Positions 31,572 through 33,824 of a stretch of 33,824 bases of DNA are shown in pieces; position 1 is the stretch's first letter, and every line of letters begins with the position of its first letter. The DNA is from Prevotella sp. (lineage in GTDB: Bacteria > Bacteroidota > Bacteroidia > Bacteroidales > Bacteroidaceae), in NCBI GenBank assembly GCA_024680755.1, contig JAILBT010000036.1, positions 1 through 33,824 on the forward strand. Reading direction: 5' to 3'. The notes beneath the pieces were generated by a model. That model was not told the DNA's origin. It worked only from the letters and a program-made list of their open reading frames with translations, and ran no database searches. The position numbers and the translations under genes are program-made.

Positions 31572-33380
31572 TCAGCGGCGGCCGCCGCCCATGCCGCCTC
31601 CGCCGCCCATGCCGCCCATGCTGCCCGATGTGGTGGTGGCTGTTGTGAAGGTGGTGAGTGTGGTGGTGCCCGTCAGGGCGGGTTCGGCGAGATAGTCCAT
31701 GAACGTCTCTTCGGCGGTGGCACCCGTTGCCGTGCATAGCGTGTAGGTGGTGCCGCTCTGGAACAGCGGCGACGACAGCTGCAGCGTTGCCCCGCTGTAG
31801 GCGCGCGGTGCGCGCAGGGCCATGAGTGCGTTGCCTGTAGCCGTTGTCACGGCCAGGTAGCTGCCGCTGCTCGCGCTCACGCCGCTGATGCTTTGCTTCT
31901 GCTGCGAGCCACTGATGCTCTCGCCGCCGCCGCCCAGCCCCACTACGGTGCCTCCGTTCACGCTGAACGTCTTGCCCTCGGCGCAGTCGATGCCCTCCTC
32001 GGGGGCCGTTGCTCCTATGCCTATCAGCACACCGCCCGTTACGGTCAGGTTGCCGTTGCTGTCTATGCCGTCGTTGGCCGTGGCCAGCCCATAGACGTAG
32101 CCGCCCTTGACGGTCATCGCCCCGGCCGAGTTGATGGCATCGTCGCTGCTGTAGGCCATCACATATCCTCCCTCTACGGTCATGTTGCCTTTCGTCTCTA
32201 TGGCCTCGTGCGCCTTGGCCCGCGCCATGACGACACCCGCCGTCACGGTCAGTGCGCCGTCGGCCTTGACCGCCTTGGCCGACACGCTGCTGCTTCCGCT
32301 GCCGTAGTTGCTGCCCGCTGCCACGGCGGTTATGGTGCCGCCGCTGACCGTCAGCTGCCCGTCCACCTTGACGGCCTTGCCGCCGTTGCCTGTAGCCTTG
32401 GTCAGCAGCTGTCCGCCGGTCATGGTCAGACAACTGTCCACCTTTATTGCTGCTGCCCCTTTGTAGTCGCGCTCGTCTGTGTCATACTCTGGCTCGCCCG
32501 TGGCAATCAGTGTGGTGCGGCCGCCGCTGATGATGGCTCCCGCCTCGGTGTTGATGCCCTTGGCACCGGCTGCCGACACCTCAACGTTGAGCACGCCGCC
32601 GCGAATGACGATGCCGTCGTTGGTCTTCACACCGTGTCCGCTGCTGCTCTTCACATAGACGTTGGTCTGGGGCCGCAGCAGCACATAGTCGTCGCTTGCG
32701 ATGCCATTCTTCCCCTTGCTGCTGACCGAGAGCGACCCCTTGCCGCTGATGGCCAGCTTACCCTCGCTGAAGAGTGTGCCTTTCTCGTCCTCGTCGTCGA
32801 GTGTCTGGTAGCTCTCGCCGTCGGCCAGTATGTTGGCTGTGCCGTCGGCCAGGTGCAGGTAGCAGCGCTTGCCCTGGTTGTTGATGGCGGCGCCGGTGGG
32901 GTTGGTTATGTCCACGCCGTTCAGGGTCAGTAGGAACTTCTTGTCAGAGTAGATTTTAAACGCGCCGTCGCTGGTGGTTCCCTTCAGCACATAGGATACC
33001 CCCTTGGCCGTAGAGCTTACGGTTACGTGTGCCCCGTTCGTCTGCACCGTCACGCCGTCTGCCGCCCCGTCGATGGTAGCTGTCTGGCCATCGTAGGTCA
33101 CGCTGATGGTGGCTGTGGGCTCGTATGTCTCCACATAGTCCTCGTAGTAGGTGTCGGTGGCGTCGGGCTCGTCGAGCGTCTCGTCCATGGCGCTGGTGTT
33201 GATGGCTACATCCAGTGTGCTGAGGTCGCTGCTCACGTTGCCGTCGGCAGTCCCTTGCCAGCTGCTGCCCGAGCCTGGGCTGCCTGTGTAGCTGAGGTCT
33301 TGCATAGGGTCGTCGCCTGTGCAGGCCACGGTCGTCAGGGCCGTTGCCAGCATTGTCAAGTATGCCTTTGTGTGCTTCAT
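31572..33380 (-). CDS. Cthe_2159-like carbohydrate-binding lipoprotein
   Basis: A 602-residue predicted lipoprotein: the leader MKHTKAYLTMLATALTTVAC ends at C20, followed by TGDDP. A low-complexity acidic linker (DEPDATDTYYEDYVETYEPT) leads into a long repetitive beta region with recurring units such as GNLTVTGGVLIGIG, GAMTVKGGYVYGLA and GNMTVEGGYVMAY, a right-handed beta-helix pattern of the Cthe_2159 family (calcium-dependent polygalacturonate binders with pectate-lyase-like fold). Repeated Asp/Asn at strand turns (SSDDAINSAG, ANDGIDSNG) could hold calcium. The C-terminus is Gly/Met rich (SMGGMGGGGGMGGGRR), common in this family. A pectin-binding role would suit the left half of the window but is inference. 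No enzyme active site was identified. Confidence 0.82.
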   Translation of the reverse strand: MKHTKAYLTMLATALTTVACTGDDPMQDLSYTGSPGSGSSWQGTADGNVSSDLSTLDVAINTSAMDETLDEPDATDTYYEDYVETYEPTATISVTYDGQTATIDGAADGVTVQTNGAHVTVSSTAKGVSYVLKGTTSDGAFKIYSDKKFLLTLNGVDITNPTGAAINNQGKRCYLHLADGTANILADGESYQTLDDEDEKGTLFSEGKLAISGKGSLSVSSKGKNGIASDDYVLLRPQTNVYVKSSSGHGVKTNDGIVIRGGVLNVEVSAAGAKGINTEAGAIISGGRTTLIATGEPEYDTDERDYKGAAAIKVDSCLTMTGGQLLTKATGNGGKAVKVDGQLTVSGGTITAVAAGSNYGSGSSSVSAKAVKADGALTVTAGVVMARAKAHEAIETKGNMTVEGGYVMAYSSDDAINSAGAMTVKGGYVYGLATANDGIDSNGNLTVTGGVLIGIGATAPEEGIDCAEGKTFSVNGGTVVGLGGGGESISGSQQKQSISGVSASSGSYLAVTTATGNALMALRAPRAYSGATLQLSSPLFQSGTTYTLCTATGATAEETFMDYLAEPALTGTTTLTTFTTATTTSGSMGGMGGGGGMGGGRR

Positions 33381-33649
33381 AATTGTAAAGTGTTTATATG
33401 TGTAATGTTTCTGTTCGACGTGTTTTTGTCTTTGTTTCTATCAGTTTAACGCGGCGGCGGGCTGCTTATTTCATTTCTGGCATAATAATTATCGTTTAAT
33501 AACACTTGTTTTCTAATTTTTTCCAACTGCTTCAGCCTGCTCGCGCAGTGTAGGCCCTGCCCCCTACATCGAGAGGTCAGCCATGCAGCTCGGAAAATCT
33601 TTAACGTTGCTCCGCGTAAAACATATCAATCAGAATGCTTAATCGTTCT

Positions 33650-33693
33650 AAAGGGGTCTGCGTGTGGACTTTACGCCACACGCAGACCCCTTT
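33650..33693. terminator. Perfect 18-bp hairpin, bidirectional terminator
   Basis: AAAGGGGTCTGCGTGTGG (33650-33667) and its exact complement CCACACGCAGACCCCTTT (33676-33693) with the 8-nt loop ACTTTACG. A- and T-rich flanks allow termination both ways. It probably ends a leftward gene that starts beyond the window edge. Confidence 0.88.
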
Positions 33694-33695
33694 AT

Positions 33696-33824
33696 TTTAA
33701 TCCTTAATCTTTAATCTATAATGTTTAATCTTTAATGTTTAATGTTTAATCTTTAATCTTCAATGTTTAATCTTCAATGTTTAATCTTCAATGTTTAATC
33801 TTCAATGTTTAATCTTTAATCTTC
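33696..33824. repeat. Heptamer tandem repeat TTTAATC/TTCAATG, at least 18 copies
   Basis: Exact 7-bp period from 33696 to the window end: TTTAATC, TTTAATG and TTCAATG units. The right half alternates TTTAATC and TTCAATG, giving a 14-bp higher-order unit. It begins 2 bp after the hairpin and is cut by the window edge. Confidence 0.95.

Larger units (their letters stand above)
33381..33824. other. 444-bp terminal spacer with hairpin and heptamer array
   Basis: No gene is supported up to the window edge. It contains the AT-rich leader of the lipoprotein gene (no clear TAnnTTTG on the minus strand), an unremarkable stretch of about 200 bp without recognised signals, a perfect 18-bp hairpin (33650-33693) and a heptamer array that continues past the end. 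Confidence 0.75.

Noticed and set aside
33541..33610. tRNA or small RNA gene in the GC-richer stretch
   Set aside because: No cloverleaf, T-loop motif or CCA end could be formed, and no promoter fits.

Overview
The window looks like chromosomal DNA of a member of the Bacteroidales, most likely Prevotellaceae (inference). Several genes are preceded by the Bacteroidetes promoter type (TTTG, about 19-20 bp, TAnnTTTG), there are no consistent Shine-Dalgarno sites, and the gene content is typical of the group: DUF3078, DUF4422, a succinylornithine-type argF', an SDR-type mannonate reductase and a Cthe_2159-like lipoprotein.

Left part (1-12160, all leftward): uronate and pectin catabolism plus two amino-acid genes. 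In transcription order these are proA, argF', uxuA, a UxuB-like SDR, an unaccompanied galactitol-type PTS EIIC, a multidomain GH43 arabinanase, a KduI with a signal peptide, and an ExuT-like MFS transporter cut by the window edge. At 12357 a CE12-like rhamnogalacturonan acetylesterase is transcribed the other way, adding to the pectin theme. Together they could clip arabinan side chains and acetyl groups, import uronates and convert them towards 2-keto-3-deoxygluconate.

Middle (13616-24442): a surface polysaccharide locus of the ABC-transporter type. Wzm, Wzt and an unrecognised protein with a G9 tract before its start run rightward. They converge on a leftward set: glf (UDP-galactopyranose mutase), a DUF4422 protein and three GT2 glycosyltransferases. 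Two accessory units are spliced into the leftward set: an AbiEi/AbiEii toxin-antitoxin pair with no gap to the next glycosyltransferase, and an AAA ATPase with a DUF234/PD-(D/E)XK end that has its own promoter and a large inverted repeat upstream.

Right part (24761-31435, rightward): a DUF3078 outer-membrane protein, galE (which could supply UDP-galactose to glf), then the housekeeping group yceD-rpmF-fabH and clpP-clpX, ended by a clear bidirectional terminator. A leftward lipoprotein gene (31572-33380) follows, and the window ends in another perfect hairpin and a heptamer array.

The most unusual feature is in the spacers. Many intergenic gaps hold their own short tandem repeat with a 7-, 8- or 9-bp unit, and the galE-yceD gap holds two neighbouring arrays that both have a 22-bp period. 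Some arrays run into stop or start codons. No tRNA, rRNA, CRISPR array or insertion sequence was seen.
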